Part shown: one piece after another, positions 62,929-64,000 of the stretch | Position numbering within the stretch: the first letter of the stretch is position 1 | How the letters are laid out: each line of letters opens with the position of its first letter | Source: Leuctra nigra | Taxonomy: Eukaryota; Arthropoda; Insecta; Plecoptera; Leuctridae | Direction of reading: 5' to 3' | Length of the DNA stretch: 64,000 nt | NCBI GenBank assembly: GCA_934045905.1 | Contig: OW203764.1 | Span: 24,044,954-24,108,953, forward strand | Notes under the pieces: generated by a model | Told to the model about the DNA's origin: nothing | Seen by the model: only the letters and a program-made list of their open reading frames with translations | Database searches by the model: none | Translations under genes and position numbers: made by a program

Positions 62929-64000
62929 TTGGGATCTATTTTCTTATCCATTTTCTTATATCAGAAGTCAGTCCGCAAAACACAAGTTTTTCCACTTTAT
63001 TTGTGTTTATGTGAAGTAGCTTCACCATAGATGAACCCGATGAACCTTTAGTGAACTAGGTAGTACTAAATAAATTTACCAATTTTACAAAGCAAAGGTA
63101 TAAAGCCAAAGTTGTTTTATACTAATAAAATTGTGTATGTAGAGGCAACAAAGTTTGCTGTTTTTATTTTAGTAGTACATTTTTGTGAAAAAGGTTGTGG
63201 GTTCTCTAAATTCGACTTAAAATTAGAAACTATGTTTGCACTTTTCACAACGAACACAGAAAATAGCAGAGGGAAACAATTCTCATTTCTCGCACAATCA
63301 ACGAGTATGTAAAAATAGAATAAGCTTAGACACATCTCGAGCAAAGAGCTTCGAACGAAAACGTAACACCTCAATTGCACCAAAGTACTCAAGAACTTTG
63401 AAAGTCTGTCGCAATTTAGGATAATCATTCATGAGTGAACAAACATTCTATTCGGTTCAGTGAACAGGAGTGGAACGCAACGCATGCGTCTGAGATCTCT
63501 CGACAAGTTTACGCCGTTCTCTTTACTTTACCACCAACGCCCACCGTGTAATATATTCCTAATTCTTCTCGGCTTCTTCTTTATTGAACCTGACAGCCGC
63601 ACTCCGCTCGAGAGAAGAGACTGACATGTTTGTATCATCCTGCAGGCTGCATCACGGAAAGAAAGAACACCTCTAAGACAGACACTTTATACGCCTCTTT
63701 CCAAAGATTCGTATTTGGATGTGTGTTGAAAAAAATTCAGCTGCAGGTATCTTTATAAATAATGTGTATGCAATTCAGTTGCCAAATTAAACACTAAACA
63801 CATCTATTTGGTATTCATCTCATTTGAGATGAAATGGCTTCTGATTTTTGCCAAAACAGCTCATTTCCTCTGCGTGCAATTTTGGTTTGGCTGACGATCT
63901 AATAATTCCACTGATTTTGATTTTGATTTTACTATGAGCACAAGATTCCGTGACCGTATATTTTTTTTGAGTAAAAGCACATAAAAGGGTTTTACATTAG

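Larger units (their letters stand above)
57224..64000 (+). other. Probable downstream intron of the discoidin gene; no supported exon
   Basis: After the GTAAGAG donor at 57224 the sequence is AT-rich and has no segment encoding the expected Gly-Ala-Trp-Cys-Pro continuation of the discoidin domain on the + strand. It contains a 22-base G run (59130-59151), a GT microsatellite (60584-60608), a 15-bp tandem duplication (62899-62928) and a slightly GC-richer patch at 61385-61680, open on both strands but starting at GTG and without a recognisable domain. The next exon is presumably beyond the window. Confidence 0.45.

Noticed and set aside
63650..63680. CTGCAG acceptor-like site as the next discoidin exon
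   Set aside because: In the phase required by the AG end of the previous exon the frame stops within about ten codons, and there is no GAWCP-like sequence.
1..64000. CRISPR array, operon or phage system
   Set aside because: No regularly spaced repeats with unique spacers and no dense gene clusters; introns, SINEs and LINEs show this is animal nuclear DNA.

Overview
The window looks like nuclear DNA from an animal, most likely an arthropod and plausibly an insect (a hemipteran is possible but not shown). It is AT-rich and gene-poor. It carries a long non-LTR retrotransposon ORF, tRNA-derived SINE-like copies, several non-autonomous DNA transposons with recognisable target-site duplications, many microsatellites and an unusual number of long G/C homopolymers. 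There is no operon structure, no ribosome-binding-site pattern and no prokaryotic gene density. Almost every open frame outside the retrotransposon is short, overlaps others, starts at TTG or GTG, or runs through low-complexity sequence, and is read here as chance.

The one cellular protein-coding locus I can support is a split gene on the + strand in the last quarter of the window. The first exon (48979-49123) has a splice acceptor, 66 nt of 5' UTR, an ATG in strong context and a 26-residue signal-peptide-like sequence, and ends at a GTGAGT donor in phase 1. About 8 kb downstream, exon 57118-57223 lies between a TCTGCAG acceptor and a GTAAGA donor and encodes the start of a discoidin (F5/8 type C) domain. 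The phases match exactly: T + CA makes a serine codon. The best guess is the 5' coding end of a discoidin domain receptor (Ddr/DDR2-like) tyrosine kinase gene. The rest of the gene would lie beyond 64000. The acceptor on the first exon implies at least one more upstream non-coding exon. Much of the sequence 5' of 48979 may therefore be the 5' intron or promoter region of this gene; one speculative promoter/leader exon is flagged near 27.3 kb.

Layout. 1-6600: non-coding, with a small hAT-like MITE (184-324), a near-perfect hairpin (1056-1093) and microsatellites. 6600-35700: non-coding, with SINE-like fragments, G/C runs, CpG/GACGTC-rich islands and a possible minus-strand exon near 32.7-33.0 kb. 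35761-35921: a PIF/Harbinger-like MITE with TAA duplications, followed by a SINE-like copy (36.1 kb). 37668-40690: a 5'-truncated Jockey/CR1-type LINE on the minus strand with an open endonuclease-reverse transcriptase frame. 43846-47896: a ~190-bp tandem repeat array split by a 3486-bp TA-flanked element that contains a giant (~0.95 kb arm) inverted repeat. 48128-48548: a hAT MITE with a perfect 8-bp duplication, only about 430 bp upstream of the signal-peptide exon. 49124-57117: intron, with a SINE ending ~170 bp before exon 2. 57224-64000: probably the next intron; no further discoidin exon was seen.

The most notable observations are the phase-matched split discoidin gene, which no single ORF reveals; the palindromic TA element inserted into a tandem array; and the set of non-autonomous transposons with intact duplications.
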